A DNA stretch of 22,639 nt from Plantago elongata (lineage: Eukaryota; Streptophyta; Magnoliopsida; Lamiales; Plantaginaceae): NCBI GenBank assembly GCA_036897095.1, contig JAYMSP010002750.1, positions 1 through 22,639 of the forward strand, in the 5' to 3' direction. The position numbers and the translations under genes were made by a program. Position 1 is the stretch's first letter. Each line of letters starts with the position of its first letter. Below, piece by piece: positions 1-9,435 of this stretch. Under the pieces are notes generated by a model. The model was given only the letters and a program-made list of their open reading frames with translations. It had not been told where the DNA came from and made no database searches.

Positions 1-440
1 GGATCCTAGCAATGGAGTTTAATTGGAGACTTGAAGATTGCGCAAGTTTAATGAAGACTCAAGGGATTAGTCTCCTCCGAAAAGACACATTCAGAAAGCC
101 TTGTATAACGCCTTTGCATATTACACCTCTCTGAAAGCGTTGTCACTCTGAGACAAGGATCATGCATGCTTTCTGAAGGCACATGTTTCCGATGAGACTA
201 CAGGACAAGGAAATAGTACATTATATTAATTACAACGACTGAAAAGGAGATCACTGAAAGCCCTCTCTGAAAAACGAGATAGGGACTTCTGAGTACTTAT
301 TTCGAGATATCAACGGATTGATTTATGAGAAGCTCTAAAGGATAGTATTCGAACGACTCTCAAAATCATCTATAAATATCAACATTTAGAAGCTGAGAAA
401 TACACACGAACTACACGCTCTGAACACTGATTCAATTTTC
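1..440 (+). repeat. LTR fragment, inverted relative to the 5' LTR at 9243-10688
   Basis: This stretch aligns with the reverse complement of the right-hand LTR. The clearest matches are 188-220 against about 10265-10292 (around GAGACTACAGGAC) and 364-405 against about 10078-10125 (around TTAGAAGCTGAGAAATACACAC). A TATAAATA box at 371-378 lies where the right LTR has a related but altered sequence, which fits the U3 promoter end of an LTR. The resemblance fades after about position 430, where sequence from the minus-strand third gene begins. The fragment therefore reads in plus orientation and joins a minus-strand element. It may belong to a second related element or to an inverted copy of the missing 3' LTR. 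Confidence 0.72.
371..378 (+). promoter_or_regulatory. TATA box of the LTR fragment
   Basis: TATAAATA occurs just upstream of a well-conserved LTR block, the usual place for the retrotransposon Pol II core promoter. The paired position in the right LTR reads CTACAAATATC on the element strand, so its TATA box is weaker or mutated. Confidence 0.5.
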
Positions 441-569
441 TGAAGAATTTTAGCAAACCTTCAATGAAGAAGGCTCAACAACTTGTTCTTCAGAAACCTT
501 GAGGGTCACTGGCAATTCCTTTACAGCTTTTGACGTTCCCATCACTTACTCTTCTTCCTCAGTTTGCAC

Positions 570-634
570 CTGTCAGAAACATATACTAAGTTAGAACACT
601 TAATATAATTACAAGTTTGGAAAGGATATTTCAC
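570..634 (-). other. Second probable intron in the copia third gene
   Basis: On the minus strand it runs from GTGAAATATCC to TTTCTGACAG, 65 bases and AT-rich. Removal joins a Ser-Glu-Arg end to a short Glu-run terminus and a TAA. Retention shifts the frame into a basic tail. A 65-base intron is near the lower limit for plants. Confidence 0.4.
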
Positions 635-760
635 TCTTTCAGAGACTGAATGTACATGTGCAATAGGCTCAGTTTCTTTAAGTGTGGAGGCTTGATTGGC
701 CTCTACTTCACTTTCGAGGAAGGTTTCAGCTTCCTCTACAGCTTGTGTTTCTTTTTGGGC

Positions 761-832
761 CTGTAACAAAGAGAATTTATGAGTGACAAGTAATAAGAAG
801 CTTAAATAGTCATATATAGACTTTTGTGCTAC
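761..832 (-). other. Probable intron in the copia third gene
   Basis: On the minus strand the donor is CAG|GTAGCA and the acceptor is a pyrimidine-rich TTTGTTACAG followed by GCC. The interval is AT-rich and hydrophobic if translated, whereas both flanks are acidic and Gln/Glu-rich. It is 72 bases long and in phase 0, so retention keeps the frame open. Inferred from sequence only. Confidence 0.45.
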
Positions 833-1340
833 CTGAAGTGCATCAGGTTTAGCTTGTGAATCCTCTTCTCGGTTAGAAGATTCTGGCACTTCAGACTCAA
901 GTTCACTTTCTACTACTGTCTAGGAAACTTGTTCCTCAACAGGATTTTCATCAGCAATGTCTGTTGCTGGTGTTTCTGATTGCACTATTTTAGTAAATGA
1001 GTTTGAGATAGACACATTCTTAACCGCATCTTGCAGTCCTTGTAGTGTGAAGGCAATGTCAACATCCTCCATATCTAAATCTTCTGCAACCAGAGACTTT
1101 TGAATAAATTCTAATAAGGTCTTAATGGTTGTGATTGCTTCTTCTTGTGTATCAATAATATCTTCAGCTACAAGAGACTTAGATGTCTTCTCAGAAACTT
1201 CACCCAAATTTAAACCAGATGCCTTCGATGCATCAGTGGTTTTCTTTGTAGCTTTGAAGATCTGTGTGAGAACCATCTCATCATCATCAGACTCTTCTAT
1301 AGTTGGCACAAAATTATCCATAACTCCTGTAGTTTATGTG

Positions 1341-1361
1341 GAGAGAGAGAGAGAGAGAGAG
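1341..1361. repeat. (GA)n microsatellite
   Basis: A run of about ten GA units lies in the third gene. On the coding strand it reads as CT repeats encoding Leu-Ser, and the good reading frames on its two sides do not match. Length change of the repeat probably helped to break this gene. Confidence 0.85.
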
Positions 1362-3101
1362 CTTTCCACTACTCTTGCTCAACATCTCCTCTTCCCTGGA
1401 CGCATCAATGATGGGAGTAGTATATGGAACTTCAAGATCAAGAGGGGGAATGGGAGTATTCTCTGCAGGAGCCTCAAAAACCATTTGTTTCTTAGCTACC
1501 CTCTTTTCAATTCTGGTTTTCTTGGGTGCAGCCTCTTCAGCAACCTCAGGCTCTCCTACAGCATTTCACTTCATCTAGTTTCCATAGTTGAATTCCCAGA
1601 GAATGTCACTGGTCTTAAGCTTCTCAGGGTTTCGGAGCTCTTCGGAGCTTCAGACCTTATGTCTCGACAATATAGCAAATTTTCAGTCCATTTATGACTG
1701 TCCCCTTTGGCTCAGTGAGGTCTTTTTCAATCTTCACGTCAAAGCTTCTGAGAGCTTTGATAAATTTCATGAACACGTACTTACCCCAATTGAAAGGGCT
1801 TTCCCGTTGTTCCATGATTTGGGATCTCATCAGATACATAGCCATCTATCTCTCCAGGCTAATCTAATCTGCTCCTCCCTTTAGACCGTCCAATGCTCTG
1901 TGAAGAATACAAGCTAGCACATTCCAATGGTTGTACAAGTGCCTCACTCTGATATCTCCCAAAATGAAAGTGGAGGGAGTGTCTGGGATAGACATATCAG
2001 AGAACTCACTATAGGTCTCCTTGGCACCTTGTAGCAGAATTTCATCCTTGGGGTTCATCTCATAGTCTTCTCCCTCATTGACCAAGCCAAACAAGTCACA
2101 TAAACCTTGGCAATCTAGGTCAATAACAAGGTTTTGCACCTTGGTTTTGAAGGACACTTTTTCAGTCTCATTGACCAGCTTAGTGGCCACCTTTGAGTTG
2201 TTGTAAAACTCAAGAACATCCAGTGAGGAAGTCTCATTGGGAAGGGCTGAAAGAAACACCTTCAAGTTTACTTTTTCAAACATAGCCAAGACAAAAGTCA
2301 TATCTGCCTGCTCTAGAATAATTTCTTCAAGATGTTTCTTCACAAAAGCACCACCATATTACATCTTGTGGTTGGTGGTCCAGTGGTCTGGGATAAAATC
2401 CCCTTGGAGGCTGTTGTTAGGGATCTCGAGGTTGAGTGCTTGCTTTTTTGTAGTAGCAAATATAGTTGAAGCATTAGAACTTGAAGCATGCTTGGGAGCC
2501 ATTATATATAGAGAAGGTTTAACTGAAATCGAGAAGGTTAGGATTCTGGTTTAGTGCTTCTTTTTCAGAAGAACTAGGAAGAACAGACGAAATTGCAGAT
2601 TTTCTTTGCAGAAAATTAGAGAGAAAATGCTATTTTGATGCAAGTAAGGAAAGTTGGATTTGCAAAAAGTGTTTGTCTTTTCCCTAAATCTTTTATGTAT
2701 AGCATTAGAATTACAACAGTTACAAAATACATACATACGATATGCATTTGATACTGTGTACAATACACTAGCGTGGTAACAAATAATGCTTTGCATTATA
2801 TACAAGTGGGGCCTTAACTGTCTCTCTACAATGAGTTTCATCTCATGGTTTAATCTCATCCGTTGAGATAAACTGAATATTTCATCATTGGATATCAATG
2901 CTTCTTAAGCAATGATTTCAATCAGCAAGTTTTACAGTGCCCTCATTATGGATTTTTAGCTTGGTGTAATCACAAGTCACTCTTATCGTGGGAGAAGATA
3001 AAACCTTTGGACTTATCTTTCTAAGATCAAGTCTTGTTTTATGTGTGTTATCATATAAATGGTAAAATCACATAAACTTAGACATAGTTTGACTTCAGAG
3101 A

Positions 3102-3119
3102 ATTGTACTTGTGTACAAT
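3102..3119. repeat. Perfect short palindrome next to the purine tract
   Basis: ATTGTAC and GTACAAT arms of seven bases flank a four-base loop. It lies immediately beside the purine tract on the element strand. Confidence 0.7.
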
Positions 3120-3120
3120 T

Positions 3121-3133
3121 TTCTTCCCCCTCA
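3121..3133 (-). promoter_or_regulatory. Polypurine tract candidate
   Basis: The element strand reads TGAGGGGGAAGAA. A G-rich purine run downstream of RNase H is what primes plus-strand DNA synthesis in LTR retrotransposons. It is not adjacent to an LTR here, because the third gene lies between. It could be one of several purine tracts. Confidence 0.55.
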
Positions 3134-3344
3134 TGAAAGTGTTATTACACCTTTCAGAGTTCCCGTCTCAGAGTACAAAAATACACTTCCATAGTATCTG
3201 AATACCCTTTTCAGAAACCTGGAATTTTTTTTACCATAAAGCTAGTGAGTCTCTGGATACCCGTAACAAAAACTTAGCATTTCTTTGTAACTTTGTTCTC
3301 ATAATCCTTAGCTTCTTTTCAGTTCTTGGGTAGCTCAATCAATC

Positions 3345-4013
3345 CAAGATTATGCCCAAATTCAAGAATCTGCTTTCTTACATTGGCTTAGTGAAGATAT
3401 CTGCAAGTTGGTCTTCCGTGCTAACCTTGAGTATATCTATATTGTCTTTCTCAACATGATCTTTGATGAAGTGGTGTCTAACATCAATGTGTTTGGTTCT
3501 AGCATGAAACTTGGGATTCTAAGTGATCACAATAGCACTAGGGTTGTCACATAAAATGGGAGTTTTCTCTTCATTGAGTCCATAATCTCTGAGTTGTTAT
3601 TGTATCCACAAAATTTGTGATGCACAACAACTAGTGGCAATATATTCAGCCTCTATATTTGGAGTAGCAATTGAGTTTTGCTTCTTGCTAAACCATGAGA
3701 TAAGTCTAGTTCCCAGAAACTGACAAGTTCCCGAGTTACTTTTCCTATCAAGCATAGTCAGCATCTGAATAGCCAACTAAACTTAAACCACTATCCTTTG
3801 GATACCACAATCCAACTCTACATTACCTTTAGTATACCTTAATATCTTTATAACAATGTTGTAGTGTGATTGCATAGGATTTGTCTGAAATCTAGCACAT
3901 ACACCAACTACATATTGAATATCAGGTCTGCTTGCAGTAAGGTAGAGAAGTGAACCTATCAATTTCCTATACTTATATTCTTCAACACTCTTGTCAGATT
4001 CAGTATAAGTCAT
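3345..4013 (-). pseudogene. Copia RNase H domain, frameshifted
   Basis: The first part (4013-3783) reads through the typical connection segment, including YRKLIGSLLYLTASRPDIQY. It continues in broken frames through SDADYA, a DRKSNSGT block, an EAEYIA block, a CDNPSA block, KHIDVRHHFI, and an FTKPM terminus near 3390. These are the conserved blocks of Ty1/copia RNase H, which removes genomic RNA during reverse transcription. Around 3757 a small deletion between SDADYA and DRKS shifts the frame. Further stops include TAG at 3521-3519. The acidic catalytic residues themselves are visible. Confidence 0.85.
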
Positions 4014-4690
4014 TTTGGTTCCTATGTTTCAGATTGAACTTGTTGAACATATCCTTTGCATACATTGTTTGAAAAATGAATATTCCATCATCGAGTTGCT
4101 TGACTTGCACTTCTAGGAAATAGTTCAATTCTCCCATCATGATAATCTCAAATTTGCTCTTCATGAGATTAGCAAAGTCGTCACAATGTTGCTTGTCTTT
4201 AGATCCAAATATAATGTCATCAATATATACTTGAACTAAAAGTAGTTTCCCATCATGGGTTAAGGTAAATAAAGTTTTATCAACTTCACCTTTCTTAAAA
4301 CCACTTTCCAAAAGGTATTTGGCCAAAGTGTCATACCATGCTCTAGGAGTCTGTTTCAGTCCATAAAGAGCTTTACGTAACTTATAGACCATCCTACTTT
4401 CTAAGAAAACTTCAAAGCTTGGTGGTTGATCAACACAGACTTCTTCAGCCAGTTCACCATTCAGAAATGCACTCTTGACATCCATTTGGTAAACTTTAAA
4501 GTCATTATGAGCTGCAAAGGCTATAAATATTCTGATTGTATCCAATCTTGCAACTGGTGCATATGACTCATCAAAATCTAAGCCTCTAGTCCGGGTAAAT
4601 CTCTTGGCAACCAACCTAGCCTTGTTTCTGGTCATTTCACCAGACTCGTTCATCTTGTTTCTGAAAACCCACTTAATTTCAATAAAAAAA
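4000..4690 (-). pseudogene. Copia reverse transcriptase domain (RVT_2)
   Basis: The open part, 4653-4000, has 217 codons. Recognisable blocks are [40 protein letters not shown] (first catalytic Asp), [13 protein letters not shown], and the active site [12 protein letters not shown] with an intact YxDD core. The WVFRNK block directly upstream completes the usual domain start. The enzyme makes cDNA from the element's RNA inside the virus-like particle. This is the best-preserved domain of the element. In autonomous copies it is part of one long Gag-Pol, so the Met at 4653 is probably not a true start. Confidence 0.92.
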
Positions 4691-4780
4691 TTCCTTCTAC
4701 AAATGGAACTAATTTCCAGACTTTGTTTCTCTCAAATTGATCCAACTCTTCTTGCATTGCAGAGATCCAGTCTTGATCCT

Positions 4781-5215
4781 TTAATGGATCTTCAATAGTC
4801 TTATAAAACAACCAAAGAGAGAATCAGCATTTTCAGCTATTGCTCTCCTAGTTCTAACACCATGATCAATTGGACCAATCACATCAATTGCAGGATGATT
4901 TCTAATCCATTTCAAAGTAGGCATTGAACTAGTAGGGTCACTATCTACGTGATTTGAATGTGACTCACTATGATTATGACTTGATATTTCTTCAGTATCA
5001 GTGATATTTTGTACACTAGAAGTGCGGTAAATATCAGACACTTGTTCAGTGTGAGAGATTTCTGGAATACGACTTTCAAAAGGGTTATTCCCAGAAAGGT
5101 ATCTACGATGAATATTCTCAGTTCCCATTTCAGGAATACTCATAGGAAATTCTTCATCATGTCTAAGAGTCATCTGATTGTTACTAGGCACATAATGTTT
5201 TTCTTCGTCAGACAC
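4781..5215 (-). pseudogene. Copia integrase-to-RT linker
   Basis: An open stretch of 144 codons, rich in Ser, Glu, His and Asp, without a fold I recognise. It lies between the integrase C-terminus and reverse transcriptase, where copia polyproteins carry a poorly conserved linker. An NHPAIDVIG block at about 4905-4870 resembles the conserved end of that linker just before reverse transcriptase. Confidence 0.65.
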
Positions 5216-5339
5216 ATCCTCAATATTAATGACAGAGTTTCTCCTTCTTAGGGATGTTCTTCAGAATCCTGAGTCATAAGTTCTTTGAATCTATCCGAGA
5301 GTTCTTCATCAAGGGTATTTTCTTGCTTCCTTCATAGAA

Positions 5340-6175
5340 TACCACATGAACTAATTATTCAATCTTCTTTGTTCTCTTGTTGTGTACTTTGTAGGCTTTG
5401 CTATTCATAGAATAACCAAGAAATACACCTTCATCTGCCTTTGATTGAAATGTTCTCAAGTATTCTTTCCCATTGTTAAGAACAAAATATCTACAACTTA
5501 ACAACCTCAAATATTTGATATTAGGGGGTCTAAAAACCAAAAGCTCATAAGGCTTTTTGTCATGGTGTTTGTTCATTAAACATCTGTTCTATGCGTAGCA
5601 TGTTGTATTTAGAGCTTCAACACAATAAAGTTCACTTATTTCAGTGTCAGCTAGCATTGTCACTCCAGCTTCTTTAAGGGTCTTATTCTTCCTTTCAGCA
5701 ACACCATTTTGTTGTGGTGTCCATACAGAAGATAGTTGATGTTGTATACCTTTGCAGGTACAAAACTCTTTTATGTACTGGTTGACAAATTCATTACCAT
5801 GATAGGTTCTTATGGCAGATACCTTGTCATTTTTCATGACTTCAAGCTTGTTCAGCAAGTTTGGTATCTCGGCCCTAGCATCAGATTTTTGTTTCAAAAA
5901 GACAACCCAGGTAAACCTAGAGAAGTCATCTACAAAAACTAGACCATACCTCTTGCTCGCATAACTAGTTACAAATGATTCAAAAAGATCCATGTGTAAT
6001 AGTTACAGTGGTCTAACACATAAATGTCTGCTTTTGGACTTGAAAGAGGTTTTGAATTGTTTCCCCAATTGACAAGCAGAGCAGACACCGTCATTTCTGA
6101 ATGTTTGTTTAGGTAATCCAACCACTAACTCTTTCTTGACAAGTTTGTTCAGAGTTTTGAAATTCAAGTGACTCA
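5340..6175 (-). pseudogene. Copia integrase with altered active site
   Basis: The region from 6175 to about 6000 has an HHCC-type zinc-binding block (MSHLNFKTLNKL, then C-x2-C in CSACQLGKQF). The catalytic core, 5993-5589, starts with MDLFES and contains FVDDFSRFTW and TPQQNGVAERKNKTL. The C-terminal part, 5576-5355, has KPYELL and KADEGVFLGYSMNSKAYKV. Integrase inserts the cDNA into the host chromosome. The DD35E spacing shows that the second catalytic position is Tyr (codon at 5804-5802) where Asp is expected; exactly 35 residues separate it from the Glu in VAERK. Stops between the pieces also inactivate the protein. Confidence 0.9.
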
Positions 6176-6590
6176 TTCACTTGTGCCATACCCAGTGGTC
6201 TTCTGTGTGACCAGGTTGACTAACCATGAGACATTCTTCAGTTGTGGCAGATGTCCAATCAGCGAATATAGACTTCCTTTCTGACTAGTAACCAAGACTA
6301 TCTGCTTTGACTCATTGTCAATCAATTTACAAAATTTCGATTTCATTTTCTCCGAATATCCCCTATCTACAAACTGGCTCATGCTTAGAAGATTATATTT
6401 CAAACCTTTAACATGTAATACGTCAGAGATTGTAAGGGATGCCAATTTGACGTTGCCAAATGCTATAGAAGGATTTAATTCTCCTCCAACAAACCTGATA
6501 TTTGATCTAGTATTACATACTCAACCAAGTTTGCTTTGTCTCCTGTCATGTGCTTCCCGCATCCACTATCAAATAGCCATTGAGCCTTAG
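6173..6590 (-). pseudogene. Copia protease and pre-integrase segment
   Basis: The minus strand near 6585-6530 reads WLFDSGCGKHMTGDKANLV, the standard copia aspartic-protease start with its catalytic DSG (codons at 6570-6562). Downstream, SDVLHVKGLKYNLLSMSQFVD (6432-6370) is the conserved segment that closes the protease domain and opens the pre-integrase region. The protease cuts the Gag-Pol polyprotein. Frame breaks are present around 6450-6530. Confidence 0.82.
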
Positions 6591-7451
6591 TCCATGACGC
6601 GTTCAGCACAAAACATAAAATCGGAGTTAGGTTCGTGCTTCATAATTAGAACCACTTAGACTCAACACTCTTCCTGTGGGAATCCATTTCTGAATGAATC
6701 TCTTAGGAGTAGGATTTTGTCTACTCGAATATAAGGATGAATTCTAGAATCATTAGATTTTAGATCAATCTTCCTTCTTGGAGTGTTCCTTGGTGTTCCT
6801 TGTGGTGGCTTCAGATACCTGTCAGGTTTCTGAGTTTGCTTTTCAACAAGCTTAGTCTTCCTGTCCAAGCTTCTTCTAGCCCTGACATTCAGATTTTTAG
6901 TAGCTTGGGATGGCTTCCAATTCTGATAATTGCTATAAACAATTCTAGCTTTCCACCATCGTTATTGTCCTTCATTAGATTGTTGCATTAGGACTTTTTC
7001 CATAGCACAATAACCAATACCATTTTGAGCACCATTGACTTTCTGAACACGATTTTCAGCAGCCTCATTAGTTTCTGCATCACCCCTATATCCATAGAAT
7101 GGTACAATAGGAAATACACCTAGACCGGCGATGCTTCCCTTCCTAGTGATACAACATTGTGGATGATCACAAGTTAAAGGATCATGTTTCTTTTCAGAAA
7201 CCTTTTCCACATGTTTCTTTGGGACTCATTGTTCCTTCAAAGGTTTGGTCGCAACTGCTTTACCTTTGTCAAGAACCTTATCTTTTTTACCAATGGTATA
7301 TGTTTCTTGGAAACCTTTATGTTGACTTTTTACAAAGGTCAACCTTCCATCACTCTTTTAAGAGGAGTAGAATTACTTGATTGTGCGTCAAGTCCAAGTC
7401 TTCCTTTCTCAGAAGGGTCTCTCAAATAAGATTAAACCTCTGAGAGTATTA
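6591..7451 (-). pseudogene. Gag C-terminal / protease linker, fragmented
   Basis: Two open pieces, 7210-6962 and 6868-6662, lie in the expected position between gag and protease but in separate frames. The first holds a Cys/His cluster (CDHPQCC) and the second is basic and Pro/Arg-rich. The sequence is compatible with the variable region that precedes the protease in Sirevirus-type polyproteins. No catalytic motif is seen. Confidence 0.5.
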
Positions 7452-9136
7452 CTAGCTTTGACAAATGATTTGAAAGAAATCTCTTTTTTTTCTGAGTTCA
7501 TCATTTTCCAAAAGAAGTTTCTCCAACTTCTCATTTAGCTCATTCAAGGCTAGTTCATGAGAATTTTCATTCTCCCATATCTGAGATTTTAGAGATGCTA
7601 TTTCAGCATCCTTAATCACAGATACCTTGGTCAAATATGAAATCTCTTTTTCAAGAGTTTCTTTGCATTCTTCCAGAATCTTGATCTTTGACTTGGCAAC
7701 CAAAAATCCTCTCTCATATCGATCAAGTTCACTCTTGACCAATTTCAAATCCTTAATGTCGTCATCATCAGTTTCATAGTACAAGAATTGTGATGTGTTT
7801 ATTACCTCATCAGCTATAAGACATTCTTCAATGTTGGAGATATCGTGACCTACAATCTCAGTAACTCCACACAAATCTTTCTTCTGTATGCCAAAGTCGA
7901 TAACATCATGAGTAATCCCGTACAATTCTGGCAATGGTAATTTTGAGTCCTCTGAATCCTCATTATCATAATCTGACTCATTATCCAGAGCATCAAGTTA
8001 AATTTGTATCTTCTTTCTCTCTTCAGTGAGCAATGTCCTCTAAGTTCTTTAGAAAGTTCTTCTCTCCTTTTTGTCACCCGTCTTAAGCTTGTTAAAAGCA
8101 GGACAATTACGTTTGAAGTGACCGGGTTTCTGACAATAGAAGCAGATGTCATTTTCAATCTCAACAACTTCCGTACTAATAGCTTTTTGAGCAGGGTTTT
8201 TCAGAGAGTTGTTCATTTGAATGTTCTTGTACTGATGATAATTTGGACCGAGACGTTTTTTCAGCTTCTCTTTCGCTTTTCTCCTTTCTATCTCTTGACT
8301 AACATATTTCTTCATGTGACGCACTGCAAGAGCATTTTCTTCAGACACTTCCTTGGTATCCTTGTTTTCAGAAGTACCTTGAGTAACTAGAGCAACATTC
8401 TGCAACTTTTCAACTGCAGCCAATCCACGTTGGGTTGTCTCATAGTTCATAGTGGCTAAATGTGAAAAGAGTTCCACTTGAGTGATTTGGGGCATTTCCT
8501 GATTGAAATAGAAGTATTGGGTATGCTCCCAATTTTGGTTCAAACTTCAGACGATACATTCTCAGAATTTGAGTATCTGCCACTTTCTCCAAGTGCAGCC
8601 ATATCAATCTTGAGAATAGTAAACCGAAAATCAAGTTCTTATAGAGTTTCAATGTGACCCTATTTGAGGTTTTGGAATTTCAACTTCAGAACCTCAAACT
8701 TGTTTTCCTTGGTTTTCTCAGTTCCGGCACAGATTTCTTCAATCAATTACCAGGCAACTTTCGTCATTTTTGCACACCACAGTTTGCAATGTATATGCTC
8801 AGGTGTCGATTGAATGATCATGTTACGAGCTTGACCATCCAACCTGTCTCTCTTGACATCTTCCGATGTCCAGAGCTCACGAGGTTTGTCTTCATACTCA
8901 ACTTGTCCAGCAGCAACATGATCACTATCACTAGTAGAAGTGTCACTACCTTCAGCATCAGCATTTCTCCGACCATCAGATACTCCAAACACTTGTTTGA
9001 GCTGTCTGATTTTGATTGGTCCTTCCTTGATGACATAGATCATCTCATCACTGATTGCCTCAGGATGCAGCATCATGTTGTTCTTCTATTTCTCGTAATT
9101 ATTGGGATTCAGAACCGGAGCATCACTCAGAGACAT
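7452..9136 (-). pseudogene. Copia Gag with zinc knuckle and coiled-coil tail
   Basis: The likely start is the ATG at 9136-9134, about 90 bases after the primer-binding site, opening MSLSDAPVLNPNNYEK. A TAG at 9088-9086 follows. The block ELWTSEDVKRDRLDGQARNM (8880-8820) matches the UBN2-type gag core. After frame changes near 8550-8750 the frame 8543-8049 carries an RNA-binding zinc knuckle, C-x2-C-x4-H-x4-C, at 8144-8103. The frame 7934-7452 is a Lys/Glu/Leu-rich coiled coil of about 100 residues. Gag forms the virus-like particle and packages RNA. A coiled-coil Gag tail is typical of Sireviruses, some of which are reported to bind dynein light chain 8. Confidence 0.82.
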
Positions 9137-9228
9137 ACCTACACAATTAAAACATCCTCGGAAAGCAACAAAAACCGTTACCTATCTGGAGGGATCAAGG
9201 TTCAGTGCAGAAGGCTTGGGAACCTCAT

Positions 9229-9240
9229 GTTCTAATACCA
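9229..9240 (-). promoter_or_regulatory. Primer-binding site (initiator tRNA-Met type)
   Basis: The element strand reads TGGTATTAGAAC two bases after the LTR end. The usual copia site is TGGTATCAGAGC, complementary to the 3' end of initiator tRNA-Met, so two of twelve positions differ. Confidence 0.85.
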
Positions 9241-9275
9241 CTTGTTGGACCAGATAACGGCAAAGGAAAAAGACT

Positions 9276-9290
9276 GGGGGGGGGGGGGGG
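9276..9290. repeat. Homopolymer G15
   Basis: Fifteen consecutive G on the plus strand (C on the element strand), close to the U5 end of the LTR. Confidence 0.9.
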
Positions 9291-9418
9291 AATAGTTTTT
9301 TAAACTTTTTATCAATAAACACGATTTCTTAGATACTTGAAGTTATCTGATACTTATAATCAGAGAGCGAAAGTCTTTATGCGATAGATAAATGAGTTTG
9401 TGCTTTACAATAGTAAAT

Positions 9419-9435
9419 ATGTGTGTGTGTGTGTG
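9419..9435. repeat. (TG)n microsatellite in the LTR
   Basis: An alternating TG tract of eight to nine units inside the 5' LTR, followed by imperfect GAGT units. Confidence 0.8.

Larger units (their letters stand above)
546..2502 (-). pseudogene. Third gene of the copia element (env-like position), broken
   Basis: An ATG at 2502-2500 opens a frame that runs to about 1660 with only three in-frame stops, at 2361-2359, 1866-1864 and 1848-1846. The N-terminal half resembles the 'putative plant transposon protein' domain found in many plant retroelement ORFs, judged from general pattern only. The C-terminal half, after frameshifts around 1560-1660 and at a GA/CT repeat (1341-1361), is acidic and Glu/Ser-rich, like a disordered tail. 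Two GT-AG intervals keep a good frame when removed: 832-761 (72 bases, phase 0) and 634-570 (65 bases). Splicing would end the protein at a TAA at 548-546. No transmembrane segment is evident, so 'env-like' describes position only. Similar Glu-rich coding continues to about 455. Confidence 0.6.
2503..3344 (-). other. Non-coding spacer between copia pol and third gene
   Basis: No convincing coding sequence is visible on either strand. It contains the purine tract at 3121-3133, an 18-base hairpin at 3102-3119, and an ATATATA stretch directly before the ATG at 2502. The last is too close to the ATG to act as its TATA box in the usual way. Confidence 0.55.

Noticed and set aside
1..6. GGATCC as a biological signal
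   Set aside because: It is a BamHI site at the very first base, most simply explained as a cloning or record boundary.
1125..1884. Plus-strand open frames overlapping the third gene of the copia element
   Set aside because: They lie antisense to the better-supported minus-strand gene, overlap each other in different frames and show no domain.
546..2502. The third gene as an independent host gene
   Set aside because: Its strand and position after pol, its decay pattern like the rest of the element, and its resemblance to retroelement-borne ORFs favour a copia gene. Capture from the host cannot be excluded.
2551..2898. Minus-strand open frame of 115 codons in the spacer after pol
   Set aside because: The composition is Cys/Phe/Tyr-rich and random-looking, there is no recognised motif, and it lies outside the third-gene frame.
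8004..9235. Plus-strand open frames of 128 and 193 codons over gag
   Set aside because: They are shadows of the minus-strand gag, which has the zinc knuckle and UBN2-type core.
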